64,000 nucleotides of DNA from the NCBI RefSeq assembly GCF_016801865.2, contig NC_068938.1, positions 117,330,615 through 117,394,614 on the forward strand, given 5' to 3'. The stretch is from Culex pipiens pallens (taxonomy: Eukaryota > Arthropoda > Insecta > Diptera > Culicidae). The notes beneath the pieces are model-generated. The model searched no databases and had not been told where the DNA came from. It was given only the letters and a program-made list of their open reading frames with translations. The translations under genes were made by a program, and so were the position numbers. Position 1 is the first letter of the stretch. Each line of letters begins with the position of its first letter. This document shows, one piece after another, positions 42,637 to 53,219 of this stretch.

Positions 42637-44277
42637 ACGTTCTCGTGATCCTGCACTGAAGCGAATTCAAAAAGATTTGCAAAAGGTTATTGACCACAGA
42701 TTCACTCTCCTGCGAAATGAAAAGTTCGCAAGAGATGTCGAACAAATTAAACCTTATTCCAAACCTTTTTGGAAACTTTCGAAGGTTCTTAAGAAACCTC
42801 AAAAACCAATCCCTTCTTTAAAAGATGGTGATAATATTCTATTAACTAATGGAGAAAAAGTTCAAAAACTTGCTCAGCAGTTTGAGAGTGCTCATAATTT
42901 CAACTTAAATGTTTTGAGTCCTATTGAAGATCAAATTTCAATAGAATTTCAGAATATTGCTGAACAATAATTTTCATCAGATGAAGTTTTTAATACGGAT
43001 CTGAATGAAATAAAATCTATTATCAAAAAAATTAAAAATATGAAAGCCCCTGGTGAGGATGGCATTTTTTACATTTTGATTAAAAAAATACTTGAAGCAA
43101 CTTTAAGTAGCTTGGTCAAAATTTGCAACAAATGTTTTGATTTTGCATACTTTCCCAATAGTTGGAAAAATGCCAAAGTTGTTCCGATTTTGAAACCGAA
43201 TAAAAATCCTGCTGAAGCCTCAAGCTATCGGCCCATTAGTTTGCTTTCGCCTATTAGTAAATTATTCGAAAGAATAATTCTTAATAGAATGATGACGCAC
43301 ATTAATGAAAATTCAATTTTCGCTGATGAGCAGTTTGGATTTCGCCTTGGGCATTCAACTACTCATCAGTTGTTGAGAGTTTCAAATTTGATTCGAAGCA
43401 ACAAATCTGAGGGCTATTCTACTGGCGCTGCTCTTCTAGACATAGAAAAGGCATTTGACAGTGTTTGGCATAAAGGTTTGATTGCAAAATTGAAAAGGTT
43501 TAATTTTCCGATTTATACCGTGAAAATTATTCAAAATTATTTGACGGATCGTACTTTTATAATTTTAATTACAATATTTTTACTTCTGACTTGCCTGATT
43601 TGCCCCCAGAATGTCAGAAATCACTTTTTGCTGATGATACAAGCATCTCCGCCAAAGGTAGAAGCCTTCGTGTCATCACAAGAAGATTACATAAAAGCTT
43701 GGATATTTTCAATTCTTATTTGAAAGAATGGAAAATTACTCCAAATGCTGCAAAAACTCAACTTATTATTTTCCCTCACAAACCAAGGGCTGATTTTCTT
43801 AAACCAAAAAGTCATCACATTAAAAAGATGAATGAGGTAAATTTAAATTGGGAGGATCAAGTAAAATATCTTGGACTTGCTTTTGACAAAAACCTTACTT
43901 ACAAGGATCACATTGAAAGTATCCAGGTTAAATGTAACAAATATATTAAATGTTTGTATCCACTTATATACAGGAATTCTAGACTTTGTCTCAAGAATAA
44001 ACGGTTAATTTATAAACAAATTTTCAGACCTGCCATGCTTTATGCTGTGCCGATCTGGACAAGCTGTTGCTTAACCAGGAAGAAAAAACTTCAGAGGATT
44101 CAGAACAAAATTCTGAAAATGATTCTGAAACTTCCTCCCTGGTTCAGCACCAGTGAACTTCATCAATTAGCCGAAGTTGACACTTTGGATGTTATGTCCA
44201 ATAAGATAATTGATGCATTTCGACAAAAATCATTGCAGTCTTCAGCTGCATTGATCCGCTCTTTATATAGTTTATAA
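42637..44277 (+). pseudogene. Jockey copy A ORF2, reverse transcriptase part, broken
   Basis: Reads RSRDPALKRIQKDLQK, then KAPGEDGIFYILIKK, RPISLLSPISKLFERI, QFGFRLGHSTTHQLL and LLDIEKAFDSVWHKG. There is an in-frame stop at 42968-42970. Near 43565 a deletion removes the segment holding the P-Q-G motif and shifts the frame; FADDTSI follows in the new frame near 43630 and the C-terminus runs to 44277. The catalytic domain is therefore incomplete. Confidence 0.87.
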
Positions 44278-44528
44278 GTTATTTTTAAGGTATCCCTTTT
44301 CCCTTTTGTACATCTAGGACCTCCTACATTTGAAATCACTGAATAGCGAAAGCTACAATATTTCATGAATAAATGAAAGTTGCTATTATTTAAAATTGAG
44401 ATGAAAAGTCATCAATTGTGATTGGACACTCGATAATATTTTAACTGAATGAATGTACATGGAAGAAAAAAAAATCTGAATAAATATAAATAAAAAAAAA
44501 AACTAACTTAATCCACCTATGTGTTTGG

Positions 44529-45910
44529 TGCCTTCCTCACTCTTTTCCTACAATGGGTGATATGTGATATGATGGGTTTGGACACAAATTTCGTCTAATT
44601 TCGTTATGTTCCAGAACACAAAAAACACACATATCACTCAAGGGCTCATAAGTAGCACCATAAGTGGTCATAGCTTGAGACAGGGTTGCCAGATCTTCAA
44701 AATTGGACTCGTTGGAAAGGTCTTTCGATTACCTAACCAACGATGGGTCGGATGTTGGATCCGGACATTGTTTACATACATTTAAGTGAGATCCGGCTAC
44801 AAAAAAGTACATAAATATCACTTAAGTGGTCAGAACTCGAGACAGGGTTGCCAGATCGTCAATGTTTTAGACTCGTTGGAAAGGTCTTTCGATTACCTAA
44901 CCAACGAAGGGTCGGATGTTGGATCCGGACATTGTTTACATACATTTAAGTGAGATCCGGCTACAAAAAAGTACATAAATATCACTTAAGTGGTCAGAAC
45001 TCGAGACATGGTTGCCAGATCCTCAATGTTTAAGACTCGTTGAAAAGGTCTTTCGATTACCTTACCAACGATGGGTCGGATGATGGATCCGGACATTGTT
45101 TACATACATTTAAGTGAGATCCGGCTACAAAAAAGTACATAAATATCACTTAAGTGGTTATAACTCGAGACAGGGTTGCCAGATCGTCAATGTTTTTGAC
45201 TCGTTGGAAAGGTCTTTCGATTACCTAACAAACGATGGGTCGGATGATGGATCCGGACATTGTTTACATACATTTAAGTGAGATCCGGCTACAAAAAAGT
45301 ACATAAATATCAGTTAAGTGGTCAGAACTCGAGACAGGGTTGCCAGATCGTCAATGTTTTTGACTCGTTGGAAAGGCCTTTCGATTACCTAACCAACGAT
45401 GGGTTGGATGATGGATCCGGACATTGTTTACATACATTTATGTGAGATCCGGCTTCAAAAAAGTACATAAATATCACTTAAGTGGTTATAACTCGAGACA
45501 GGGTTGCCAGATCGTCAATGTTTTTGACTCGTTGGAAAGGTCTTTTAATTATGATGATGTTTGGTTCAGTTTACTGCCATTTATTCAACTTCCGAAAATA
45601 TGCTAAAACACATTTTTATACATAACTTTTTAACTACTTATCGAAACTTTAAACAATTCAATAGCACCGTATGGGACCCTAAACCAAGTCGAATGCGACT
45701 GGTTTGGTCAAAATCGGTTCAGCCAGTGCTGAGAAAACTGCGTGACATTATTGGTCACATACACACACACATACACACACACATACACACAGAAATTTGT
45801 TCAGTTTTCGATTCTGAGTCGATATGTAAACATCAAGGTGGGTTTTCGAGTTTTAAATAAAAAGTTCAATTTTAGAGCAGGATTATAGCCTTACCTCAGT
45901 GAGGAAGGCA
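44529..45910. mobile_element. Satellite-bearing segment bounded by TGCCTTCCTCACT inverted repeat
   Basis: TGCCTTCCTCACT at 44529 and AGTGAGGAAGGCA ending at 45910 face each other around a 164 bp tandem array and a tail with ACACACAT repeats (45759-45790). I infer a tandem-repeat-carrying non-autonomous element; no target duplication was found. Confidence 0.5.
44679..45545. repeat. 164 bp satellite, about six units
   Basis: The word GACA(G/T)GGTTGCCAGATC starts units at 44679, 44841, 45005, 45169, 45333 and 45497, spacing 162-164. Each unit also has GACTCGTTGGAAAGG, GGATCCGGACATTG and ATCACTTAAGTGGT. Units differ by only a few bases. Confidence 0.92.
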
Positions 45911-45911
45911 A

Positions 45912-46540
45912 AATGGCGACCAATATGGCGGCTATATAGAGAAGTCAAAAAAATCACAGTATGAAAGTTGTCGACGTGTTGATTTTAACTAATTTCAGGC
46001 CGCTGAACCCGAATATGCCCATGACAATCGGTCACGGCGACCCAGGAGCGTGGAATCCAAGATGGCGTCCAATATGTCGAAGAGAGAATCTTCAAGTATT
46101 TTCAAACAACATGTAACAGGCTTGTGACCGATCAAATTTAACTAATTTGGGGTCGCTGAACCCGAATATGACCATTAAAATCGGTCACGGCGACCCAGGA
46201 GCATGTTATCCAAGATGGGGTCCAATATGGCGATGAGAGAATCTTCAAGTATTTTCAAACAACATGTAACAGGCTTGTGACCGATCAAATTTAACTAATT
46301 TGGGGTAGCTGAACCCGAATATGACCATTAAAATTGGTCACGGTGACCCAGGAGCATGTTATCCAAGATGGCGTCCAATATGGCGAAGAGAAAATCTTCA
46401 AGTATTTTCAAACAACATGTAACAGGCTTGTGACCGATCGAATTTAACTAATTTGGGGTCGCTGAACCCGTATATGACCAGGAAAATCGGTCACGACGAC
46501 CCAAGAGTGTGTAATCCAAGATGGCGTCCAATACAGAGAT
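45912..46540. repeat. 153 bp tandem repeat, about four units
   Basis: AAGATGGCGTCCAATATG-type starts at 45912, 46061, 46214, 46367 and 46520, spacing 149-153. Units share CATGTAACAGGCTTGTGACC and GGTCGCTGAACCCGAATATG. A single diverged unit lies before Jockey copy A (37790-37919), so the Jockey may have inserted into an array of this repeat. Confidence 0.88.
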
Positions 46541-47120
46541 GATAAAATCCATATTGCCCAAAACTGTATGGTTCGGTAAATGTCCTCCCGGGAGAACCTC
46601 CCTAAGGGCATCGGCCTCTCCAGGTTGTGGCCAATACTGTCATAATGGCCATTTTCATTATCAGGATCAAAATCCAAGAAGTTTGATACCCATATTGCCC
46701 AGTCTCGTATGGCCTTCCATCGGAACACCCCTGAGGTGGTAGTAGCAGCAGCAGCAGCGGAAAAAACAACGGCTGAAGGAAATCAAGAGCGAGATCCGAG
46801 AAGAAAAAACACGCCAGCGCCAGCGTGTGCGTGAAATTGCTGCCAAAATGTCGTCGAAGGAGAAAAACAAGGCCTACTTGGAAGGACGCTCGAGAAGATA
46901 GCCACAAGAGTCAACTTCTGCTGCAATTTAACAAAATGGCGCTTTGCTTTTCAGGGCCAACAAAAAATTCACGAAAGAGTAATTGCTTCAAATCATTCAT
47001 GCACTGCTTTTGGTGCATTTTTTAAAGCTTTTGACGCTTGGCGTTTAAATTAATTTAAATATTTCCCCCAAAATTTTCATTTAAAAAAAAATAGAACGAA
47101 TATAAACAATGTTCGCTTGC
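46541..47120. other. Mixed sequence: satellite fragment and an unassigned charged frame
   Basis: 46550-46700 has words shared with the 9866 satellite (TTTGATACCCATATTG). 46745-46898 can be read as KKQRLKEIKSEIREEKTRQR and on to a stop, a highly charged helical stretch. A second frame is also open there, so I do not call a gene. Confidence 0.35.
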
Positions 47121-47135
47121 AAGTGTCAAACGTCA

Positions 47136-47720
47136 AAGTTTTCAAAAATTTCAAAAATTTCAAAAATTTCAAAAATTTCAAAAATTTCAAAAATTTCAAA
47201 AATTTCAAAAATTTCAAAAATTTCAAAAATTTCAAAAATTTCAAAAATTTCAAAAATTTCAAAAATTTCAAAAATTTCAAAAATTTCAAAAATTTCAAAA
47301 ATTTCAAAAATTTCAAAAATTTTAAAAATTTCAAAAATTTCAAAAATTTCAAAAATTTCAAAAATTTCAAAAATTTCAAAAATTTCAAAAATTTCAAAAA
47401 TTTCAAAAATTTCAAAAATTTCAAAAATTTCAAAAATTTCAAAAATTTCAAAAATTTCAAAAATTTCAAAAATTTCAAAAATTTCAAAAATTTCAAAAAT
47501 TTCAAAAATTTCAAAAATTTCAAAAATTTCAAAAATTTCAAAAATTTCAAAAATTTCAAAAATTTCAAAAATTTCAAAAATTTCAAAAATTTCAAAAATT
47601 TCAAAAATTTCAAAAATTTCAAAAATTTCAAAAATTTCAAAAATTTCAAAAATTTCAAAAATTTCAAAAATTTCAATAATTTTAAAAATTTCAAAAATTT
47701 TAAAAATTTCAAAAATTTAA
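47136..47720. repeat. Nine-base microsatellite (TTTCAAAAA)n, ~585 bp
   Basis: About 65 near-perfect copies of a nine-base unit, with occasional C-to-T changes. Because nine is divisible by three, several frames on both strands stay open for about 200 codons; none is a gene. Confidence 0.97.
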
Positions 47721-47735
47721 AAAAAAAATAATTGA

Positions 47736-48597
47736 AAAAAAGTATCAATGACGAAAGAAGATCTGCTATATTTAGGGTAGATTGTCAATCTTAATAATCG
47801 AGTTGCTGAGAGCTGATATTTTGATATTTTTAACCCTGCTTGTATGCAATTTAAAATTAGTGGAAACAGAGTAATGCCACTTGAATGGCGATGAATAACG
47901 TAGTTTTTGTTAGTTTAGTTCATCGAGGGGTAATAGAAACTCAATGTTTGGTTTAGGAAACGCAAGATTACATTATAGGTAGCAAAAAAAGTTACCAAAA
48001 ACGGAAGGTAAACAAACAAGAAGGGAGAGGCCATTTCTCGATTAAATTTTCAAAAGGCCCTATCTGCATAGGAAACCCATGAGGGATAGGTTGTTTTGAA
48101 AATTTAATCTAGATTTAAGAAGCAATAGCAGAAGAAACATAAAACTAAAAATAAAGATAGGTAGCTGTAACAAAACCATAAAAGAGGTGGAGAGTGGACT
48201 TATTGGTCCTAAATCCATTTTAACCAATTTCCATATTTTTTAAAGCTGAATATTTTTTTATTTTCTGGATTTTTAAAATTATTTTTATTTGTTATTTTTT
48301 TCTTGACTGAGCAACTAACTTTTTAATTCAAATTTTTTTAAATAAAAAATATAGTTTTTTTTCAATTTCTTAAAATTAAAAAAAAATATATTTTGAAAGA
48401 TTTTTTTAATTTTTAAAATTTTTGAAATTTTTGAAATTTTTGAAATTTTTGAAATTTTTGAAATTTTTGAAATTTTTGAAATTTTTGAAATTTTTGGAAT
48501 TTTTGAAATTTTTAATATGAAGTTTGTTGTAATTTTTTTAAATTCGTCATCTTTTTTTTTAAATTTTTGAATCTTTAATATTTTTTTCAAAAAAATG
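47736..48597. other. AT-rich sequence with a short inverse copy of the nine-base repeat
   Basis: 48418-48510 has about ten GAAATTTTT units, the complement of the 47136 array. 48038-48110 contains a 16-base inverted repeat GATTAAATTTTCAAAA. Nothing else recognised. Confidence 0.6.
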
Positions 48598-48819
48598 GTA
48601 TTACAAATTACGATCGTAATTTCTCGATCCACGATCGAGATTTCTCAACAGTAAAATTACGATCGTAATTTCTCGATGGTAAGTCGTAATTTGTCGATGG
48701 TAGATCGAGATATGTCGATGGTAAGTCGTAATCTTACTATTTTTTTTTTTTTTTTCGAAGAGAGAAATCTCGATCGTGAGTCGAGAAATTACGATCGTAA
48801 TATTACGATCGAATGCAAT
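48598..48819. repeat. Inverted-repeat element built from ATTACGATCGTAATTTCTCG motif
   Basis: AATTACGATCGTAATTTCTCG and variants recur about eight times. The two halves are inverse copies (AATCTCGATCGTGAGTCGAG near the right end against CTCGATCCACGATCGAGATT on the left), with a T run in the centre. Confidence 0.65.
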
Positions 48820-49066
48820 AATCACCACGGTTATCTTGGATGCCGGTGTATGGACAGTGCAAGAATCTCGAGGGAAAAGTTCCTAATTTCCTGGTAAATA
48901 TATTCCATTGGGAAGCGTAGTAAGACGTTACACTTACTCATAAGTTGTCAATAAGATGATAGCTTAAGTTCCAGAATTTTCGCTGATGCAGTACTAGTTC
49001 GCCGGTTATTACTGTCTGTCACTTATCGCTGCCCCCACTTGTTTGTAAAAAAAAAAATCGGTGGAA

Positions 49067-50113
49067 ATGTCTGCCGACCCGAGTATTTGCGCGGTGTGTA
49101 AAGTTGCCGAGCCTGAGGCAACCAAAATTGTCACCTGTGTCAACTGCTACAAAAGTGAACACACAGAATGCAAAGGAGTGTACGGGTCATCAGCTGCTGC
49201 GCTACGAGCGAAGCCCTACTTCTGCTCAGTGCAATGTTGTGAAATTCATCATCGCTGCCAGAATCCAACGCTGTTCAGCGGGATCGACGACAAAGTCATG
49301 AGCGAAATTCTCATCGAGGTACGCAAAACAAACACCGAGATGCATGATATCCAACAAACCATGGGGGAGCTGAAACGGTTCAACACCTACGTTGGGAACC
49401 AAATCGAGGTACTCGTCACGGAGATCAAGTCTGTAAAGCGGGACTACGTGAAGGTGAAACAAGACGTTGGGTACCTCCAGAGTGACCAGAAGCAAACCAA
49501 CGAAACAATCAGCGACCTGCAGTTAAGCCTTGATCGAGTCAACAGAGCTGCGCTCATCAAAAACGCTGTCATTCTGGGCGTACCAACAACCCAAACTGAG
49601 GACACCAAACAACTCGTGCTCCAAATTGCAGCTGCCGTCAAATGTCAACTACCGCAGGATGCTATCGTTGAAGCTACTCGGTTGGTGTCGAAAGATCCTT
49701 CCCAGCGAACCAGTAAATCCGTGCCGATTCGAGTCGTCTTCGCAGAAGAACAACACAAGGAGGACCTCTTCGCAAAGAAGAAGAACCACGGTTTGCTGTT
49801 TACATCTGCTCTAGGTGCTGGTTCGGGCCCTGCGACGAACAGAATCATCATTCGCGACGAGATGACCAGCTTCGGTATGAAGTTACTGAAGGACGTCAGA
49901 TCTCTCCAGGAACAAGCCGACATACAGTATGTCTGGCCAGGTCGAGACGGGGTAATTCTCACCAAAAAATCGTCAGACTCGAAGGTCGAGAAGGTCCGCA
50001 GCCTCCTGGATGTCCGCAAACTGCAGCAGTCTAAACGGTCGCGTGATGAGTCGCTCTTACACTCAACTGATCTCTCGATGTCGATCTTGGCCGAGCCGGA
50101 CCCGAAACGTTGA
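49067..50113 (+). CDS. CR1-like ORF1 with PHD-type zinc finger
   Basis: 348 residues from ATG at 49067. Residues 8-65 form a PHD-like cross-brace finger (CAVCKVAEPEATKIVTC, CYKSEHTEC, FCSVQC). A coiled-coil stretch follows (about 85-160; IEVLVTEIKSVKRDYVKVKQ, QTNETISDLQLSLDRV), then a conserved block AVILGVPTTQTEDTKQLVLQ and PIRVVFAEEQHKEDLFAKK resembling the RRM-like part of LINE ORF1 proteins. Presumed RNA-binding partner of ORF2, which starts 59 bases downstream. Confidence 0.85.
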   Translation: MSADPSICAVCKVAEPEATKIVTCVNCYKSEHTECKGVYGSSAAALRAKPYFCSVQCCEIHHRCQNPTLFSGIDDKVMSEILIEVRKTNTEMHDIQQTMGELKRFNTYVGNQIEVLVTEIKSVKRDYVKVKQDVGYLQSDQKQTNETISDLQLSLDRVNRAALIKNAVILGVPTTQTEDTKQLVLQIAAAVKCQLPQDAIVEATRLVSKDPSQRTSKSVPIRVVFAEEQHKEDLFAKKKNHGLLFTSALGAGSGPATNRIIIRDEMTSFGMKLLKDVRSLQEQADIQYVWPGRDGVILTKKSSDSKVEKVRSLLDVRKLQQSKRSRDESLLHSTDLSMSILAEPDPKR

Positions 50114-50171
50114 TGGTAGTGATCTGGTTGATCTAGCTGCTAAGCGATTTTTACTGTAAACTACTTAAATT

Positions 50172-52577
50172 ATGTCTATGTATTGTAATATTGAGTTTGA
50201 ATGTATGCAACAGTGGATTGTAAATAAATTTTGTACTGATGTTGTTTCTCTGAAAATTCTTCAACTAAATATACGGGGCATGAACGATCTGACCAAGTTT
50301 GATGGTGTACGGGAGATGCTGCAGCAGTATGGAGAACGTATCGATGTGTTGGTGCTTGGTGAAACCTTCCTGAAGGCAGATCGAACTTGTATTTACAACT
50401 TGGATGGATACATCGCAACTTTTTCCTCTCGTAATGAATCGAGCGGAGGTTTGGCTGTGTTCGTGCGGAACGATATTGATATGGATGTACTCGAGAACCG
50501 AACAGCTGACGGATTTCATCACATACACTGCCAGCTACGTTCCTTAAACAAACGTATAGACTGCCATGCTGTGTACAGGCCACCGTCATTTGGTGCTACT
50601 CGGTTCCTTGACGAGATGGATCAAATCTTGTCGAAAACTAAAAATGGTCACGATTGTATCATAGTCGGTGACATGAACATTCCCGTAAACAAACCCTCGA
50701 TCAATATTGTGCAGCAGTATTCTCACCTGTTATCATCGTACGGCATGGTGGTTACGAACACTTTTGTAACGAGACCGGCGAGTGGTAATATTCTGGACCA
50801 TGTGATATGTGATGAGAAACTATCGCAATCGGTTACCAATGAAACAATTCCCTCTGACTTGAGTGACCATTGTGTGGTCCTTTCCACATTCAGAAGGGCT
50901 GAACCGATCCTGAAAAGAATTCTGGAGAAACAGATCATTGATCACCGTCGTCTCAACCAACTGTTCTTCGATCGCATTACAACGTTGCCGCAAACCTTAA
51001 CAGCTGATCAGAAGCTTTCTCACGTAATTAACTGCTACAATACCCTACTGCCCCAATGTACGAGAACTGTCAAAGCCCAGGTCAATATCAAAGGGCACTG
51101 TCCATGGATGACGCTCCACTTATGGAAGCTTATCCAAATAAAAGATAACACGTTGAAGCGGAAGAGGCGTAATCCGAATGATGCCCACCTGTCCGAACTG
51201 CTGGCGCATGTCTCCAAGAAACTTCAGAAGGAGAAGGCTGAATGCAAGCGGAACTACTACAGTAATCAGCTTTCCTCCGGTGATCAAAAGGCGTCGTGGA
51301 AGGTCATCAACGAAGCTATGGGGAAGAACAGCTCTCGCGCTTACCCAACCGAACTGCTGATCAACGGCAACAAGACAACGGATTCGAACCAGATAGCTCA
51401 ACACTTCAACGATTTCTTCAGCAACGTGGGACCCAACCTTGCAGCAACTATCAACAGCGATCGTGAAGTCCACAAATTTGGAACCCTGTCTGCTTTACCT
51501 GAGGGAAACTCCCTGTTCCTGAGACCAGCATCAATCAACGAGACAATCGCCCTCATCAATGCATTGAATCCAAAAAAATCCCCCGGCCCAGATGGAATTC
51601 CCGCTTCCTTCTTGAAAGCAAACTTCGTTTTCTTCGCGCACCTGCTGACTGACGTATTTAACGAAATAGTTGAAACTGGAGTCTACCATGCTGTCTTGAA
51701 AGTGGCCCGTGTTACACCTGTGCATAAGTCGGGTGACAAAAAGGAAGCAAACAACTATCGTCCGATATCCTGTCTCTCCATCCTGGACAAAGTCATTGAA
51801 AAATTGATTGTTTCGCGACTTGTAGACTTCATCACTCAGCACAAACTCCTTTACGCCCACCAATACGGTTTTAGGCAGGGTCTGAGCACACTATCCGCCT
51901 CGTGTAACCTAGTAGATGACATCTACGACTCGCTGGACAAAAGAGAACTGGTTGGAGCATTGTTCATCGACTTAAAGAAGGCGTTTGATACGATTGACCA
52001 TAGACTCTTACTGGAAAAACTGGAAACCTACGGCATACGAGGTGTAGCCAAGGCAGTTATTGAGAGTTACTTGTCTGACCGACTCCAGTTTGTATCGCTC
52101 GGACAAGTACGCAGTACGCTCAGTCCTGTTGTAACCGGCGTCCCGCAAGGAAGCAACCTTGGACCGATTCTGTTTTTGCTCTTCATTAACGACATCGGGA
52201 AGCTGAAACTCAAGGGGACAACACGCCTGTTTGCCGACGACACCTCGGTCTTCTACCACGGGAAAGACTGTGCTCTGATTCAACGCCAGATTACCCAGGA
52301 CTTGGAACTCCTTGACGACTATTTCCAAACAAACCTGCTCTCCATGAACCTGTCCAAGACAAAGTACATGTTGATTCGATCACCCCGGAAGCAGCTCCCA
52401 GCTCGCCAGCCTGTAGTCTTCAACGGCCAACAGATTGAAGAAGTTTACCAGTACCCGTTCCTTGGTCTTACCCTTGATGACACGATGAGCTGGTTAGCAC
52501 ACATCGACCTGTTGAAGAAGAAGCTAGCTCCAATCTGCGGAATACTTTGGAAGCTGTCATCGTCATCGCTGTCGTAG
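50172..52577 (+). CDS. CR1-like ORF2: endonuclease and reverse transcriptase (to frameshift)
   Basis: 801 residues in this frame. Endonuclease at about 30-235: LQLNIRGMNDLTKF, VLGETFLKAD, VGDMNIPVN and the final SDHCVV near 229. Reverse transcriptase at about 420-720: NPKKSPGPDGIPASFLK, YRPISCLSILDKVIEKL, QYGFRQGLSTLSA, FIDLKKAFDTIDHRLL, GVPQGSNLGPILFL and FADDTSVF near 686. The frame runs into a stop at 52575, but the protein continues in the +1 frame from about 52557, so a single small indel ended it. Confidence 0.9.
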   Translation: MSMYCNIEFECMQQWIVNKFCTDVVSLKILQLNIRGMNDLTKFDGVREMLQQYGERIDVLVLGETFLKADRTCIYNLDGYIATFSSRNESSGGLAVFVRNDIDMDVLENRTADGFHHIHCQLRSLNKRIDCHAVYRPPSFGATRFLDEMDQILSKTKNGHDCIIVGDMNIPVNKPSINIVQQYSHLLSSYGMVVTNTFVTRPASGNILDHVICDEKLSQSVTNETIPSDLSDHCVVLSTFRRAEPILKRILEKQIIDHRRLNQLFFDRITTLPQTLTADQKLSHVINCYNTLLPQCTRTVKAQVNIKGHCPWMTLHLWKLIQIKDNTLKRKRRNPNDAHLSELLAHVSKKLQKEKAECKRNYYSNQLSSGDQKASWKVINEAMGKNSSRAYPTELLINGNKTTDSNQIAQHFNDFFSNVGPNLAATINSDREVHKFGTLSALPEGNSLFLRPASINETIALINALNPKKSPGPDGIPASFLKANFVFFAHLLTDVFNEIVETGVYHAVLKVARVTPVHKSGDKKEANNYRPISCLSILDKVIEKLIVSRLVDFITQHKLLYAHQYGFRQGLSTLSASCNLVDDIYDSLDKRELVGALFIDLKKAFDTIDHRLLLEKLETYGIRGVAKAVIESYLSDRLQFVSLGQVRSTLSPVVTGVPQGSNLGPILFLLFINDIGKLKLKGTTRLFADDTSVFYHGKDCALIQRQITQDLELLDDYFQTNLLSMNLSKTKYMLIRSPRKQLPARQPVVFNGQQIEEVYQYPFLGLTLDDTMSWLAHIDLLKKKLAPICGILWKLSSSSLS

Positions 52578-53073
52578 TTGCCTCAAAAAGTTATACTTCT
52601 CCCTTGTCCACTCCCGCTTAAACTACCTTGTCACGACCTGGGGACTTGCTTATGCTGTACACCTCCATGACCTGCAAGTGATACAGAACAGGTGTATCAA
52701 AGCCGTCTTTCGCAAGCCGTACCTGTACCCAACTAGCCTCTTGTATTCCAACCCGGCCGACTCACTCCTTCCTCTTCGAGCCCTCCAAAAACTTCAAATG
52801 CTGACCCACGTCCGAAAATGTCATCTGAGCACTACCTCCGCTTCAACGTTTCCGATAAGAGAGCAAACCTCAGAAAATGATCGAGCTACAAGACAACTAG
52901 GTGATTTCATCTTGCCCCTACCGAGAACCGAGTTCGGTATGAAAAGGGTCGCTTATGTTGGGTGCAAGCTGCACAACGAGTTGCCGACGGTTTGTAAAAA
53001 TGCGAGTCAGGGTGCTTTCAAGCTGTCGTTACGGAACCACATCAAGTCAAAAATAATTGACTACCTTGTCTAA
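52556..53073 (+). pseudogene. CR1-like ORF2 C-terminus, out of frame
   Basis: In the frame one base on, the text reads RHRCRSCLKKLYFSLVHSRL, NYLVTTWGLAY, then QVIQNRCIKAVF and a C-terminal stretch ending at 53073. YFSLVHSRLNY and QNRCIKAVF are typical of the region after the reverse transcriptase in CR1/Jockey elements. Confidence 0.85.
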
Positions 53074-53219
53074 ACACCCGCCACTAAAGAGTTTTCTTCT
53101 CTGCTTTCCGGTCGCCACCGCCCGCCGTCCACAGCCCGCCGTCCACCGCCCGCCGTTCACCGCCCGTGTGTGCGTAAGTGCGTAATTCGGTATTAAGAAA
53201 AAAAAAATATATATATATA

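Larger units (their letters stand above)
37920..44500 (+). mobile_element. Jockey-type LINE, copy A, broken
   Basis: Collinear with copy B at 61985 from GTCTTGCGAACCTTCG onward and ending in a 3' UTR with an A run near 44490-44500. Two DNA elements are inserted (37977-38821 in the 5' UTR, 41223-42636 in ORF2). Deletions remove a zinc knuckle of ORF1, 14 bases at the ORF2 start and a core piece of reverse transcriptase. Without the insertions it would be about 4.3 kb, near full length for the family. It cannot be autonomous. Confidence 0.88.
48970..53217 (+). mobile_element. CR1-like non-LTR retrotransposon, nearly intact
   Basis: Two frames (PHD-type ORF1, then endonuclease/reverse transcriptase ORF2), a short 3' UTR with CCGCCCGCCGTCCAC repeats, and a terminal A/TA stretch. 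The 5' boundary is approximate. One frameshift in ORF2 is the only visible lesion. A PHD-like finger in ORF1 is known in the CR1 group; clade assignment is by motif style. Confidence 0.8.

Noticed and set aside
46745..46907. Charged reading KKQRLKEIKSEIREEKTRQR... ending in a stop, as a possible gene fragment
   Set aside because: A second frame is open over the same bases, the start is a GCA repeat, and I recognise no family.
47077..47748. Three open frames of about 200 codons (repeats of ISK, FKN and FLK) on both strands
   Set aside because: They arise because the nine-base repeat has no stop in those frames; there is no domain, start context or composition of a gene.
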